Shown here: positions 63,606-64,000 of the stretch, piece by piece
How the letters are laid out: each line of letters begins with the position of its first letter
Numbering within the stretch: the stretch's first letter is position 1
Source: Prinia subflava
Taxonomy: Eukaryota > Chordata > Aves > Passeriformes > Cisticolidae
Length of the DNA stretch: 64,000 nucleotides
Assembly (NCBI RefSeq): GCF_021018805.1
Contig: NC_086259.1
Span: 17,255,501 to 17,319,500, forward strand
Reading direction: 5' to 3'
Translations under genes and position numbers: made by a program
Notes under the pieces: generated by a model
Databases searched by the model: none
The model's input: only the letters and a program-made list of their open reading frames with translations
Told to the model about the DNA's origin: nothing

Positions 63606-64000
63606 TAATTTGTTAAGATGAGAATTACAAGTGAAATTAGAAATAAGAGTGGCTCCAAAAGATGAAATAATTTGGCAGACCAGGAAGCTAAGGTGCAGCA
63701 GAGAATGAAGCTAAAAGGTTCATGTTAATATTAACTCCAAATAAGGAAAATTGAAAATTCCAGAATTTAGTGAAATAGAGGAAAAAGAATTGAAAGAAAT
63801 AAGAGGTAAACCAGATGAATCAAAGAAACAGAAACTTCTTGATAGAAGGCAATTACTTAATAAAGTACTTACTAGAAAAATATTAGAAGACATGCATCAG
63901 AAAACTCACTGAGGTACCCAAGCTTTGTGTGATTATTTCCTAAGAAACTATGAATACATTGGGATTTGTAGAATAACAGAGAAGATAACTGAAAGATGTA
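63606..64000 (+). pseudogene. pol: pol remnant: RNase H tail and integrase N-terminal domain
   Basis: One frame (codons in phase with 63672) reads Asn-Asn-Leu-Ala-Asp-Gln-Glu-Ala-Lys near 63666-63692, the conserved C-terminal end of retroviral RNase H; it is broken by TGA at 63663 and ends at 63726. After a frameshift, a second frame (63745 onward) encodes the integrase zinc-binding domain: His at 63895 and 63907 (HX3H), then 29 residues to Cys at 63997, leaving the last CX2C position beyond the window. TGA at 63910 breaks this frame directly after the second His. The enzyme would join viral DNA to host DNA; this copy cannot make it. Confidence 0.75.

Larger units (their letters stand above)
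59547..64000 (+). mobile_element. Endogenous retrovirus, 5' part, defective, continues beyond the window
   Basis: Order on the plus strand: 5' LTR (59547-60188), primer-binding site (60192), splice-donor candidate (60444), leader with a 137-bp tandem array (60711-61462), gag-like start (61737), GC-rich proline/alanine stretch (about 61920-62545), unexplained 0.6 kb, then pol remnant (about 63606-64000). The integrase HX3HX29C pattern and the gag start beginning Met-Gly fit a gamma-like (ERV1) retrovirus. Capsid, nucleocapsid, protease and reverse transcriptase are not seen. Stops and a frameshift in what remains make it non-functional. The 3' LTR, if present, lies to the right, so LTR divergence and target-site duplication cannot be judged here. 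Confidence 0.82.

Noticed and set aside
1..64000. tRNA, snRNA or snoRNA genes
   Set aside because: I looked for B-box-type GGTTCGAATCC, U6-like starts and C/D-box pairs; nothing convincing was found by eye.

Overview
The window reads as non-coding vertebrate nuclear DNA from a bird, most likely a passerine. Five pieces of CR1 LINE 3' end carry the avian style of tail (an ATCACAGA/ATTCTGTGAT 8-bp motif next to a GGTTTGGGTTGGAAGG-like block). There are two retroviral LTRs, long tandem minisatellites, sparse CpG and many A/T homopolymers. I found no bacterial gene organisation, no tRNA, rRNA or small-RNA gene, and no exon of a recognisable protein family. Nearly all the short open frames are chance, or by-products of repeats whose unit length is a multiple of 3.

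Layout. 1-325: a 32-bp minisatellite running off the left edge. 2035-2300: a minus-strand LTR fragment. 2300-13585: unique AT-rich DNA with a few blocks that look like conserved non-coding elements. 13965-14364: a 56-bp minisatellite. 14365-26880: unique DNA with two CR1 fragments and one candidate symmetric exon at 17117-17278. 26883-27323: a 21-bp minisatellite, followed by a 22-bp triplet. 30340-31400: the only CpG-enriched stretch in the unique part, possibly a promoter. 31630-59540: unique DNA that is largely T- and G-rich on the plus strand, with three CR1 fragments (34745, 38112, 53274) and a homeodomain-site cluster near 49.5 kb.

59547-64000: the 5' part of a plus-strand endogenous retrovirus that runs off the right edge. 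In order it has a full-length-looking 642-bp LTR, a TGG-starting primer-binding site three bases after it, a leader of about 1.5 kb holding a 137-bp unit repeated 5.5 times with no visible differences, a broken gag-like start followed by a very GC-rich proline/alanine-coding stretch, then an unexplained 0.6 kb, and finally a pol remnant (RNase H tail and integrase zinc-binding domain) with stops and a frameshift. Most of gag and the protease/RT region are missing. The element is defective but looks fairly young, given its complete LTR and identical repeats.

The most interesting points are the amplified leader repeat inside the retrovirus, its 0.6-kb GC/CpG-rich insert, the 21-bp array that recreates a splice-donor-like site in most of its 21 units, and the coincidence near 30-31 kb of a CpG-rich segment with a change in strand composition, which hints at a plus-strand transcription unit. 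No complete protein-coding gene is claimed.
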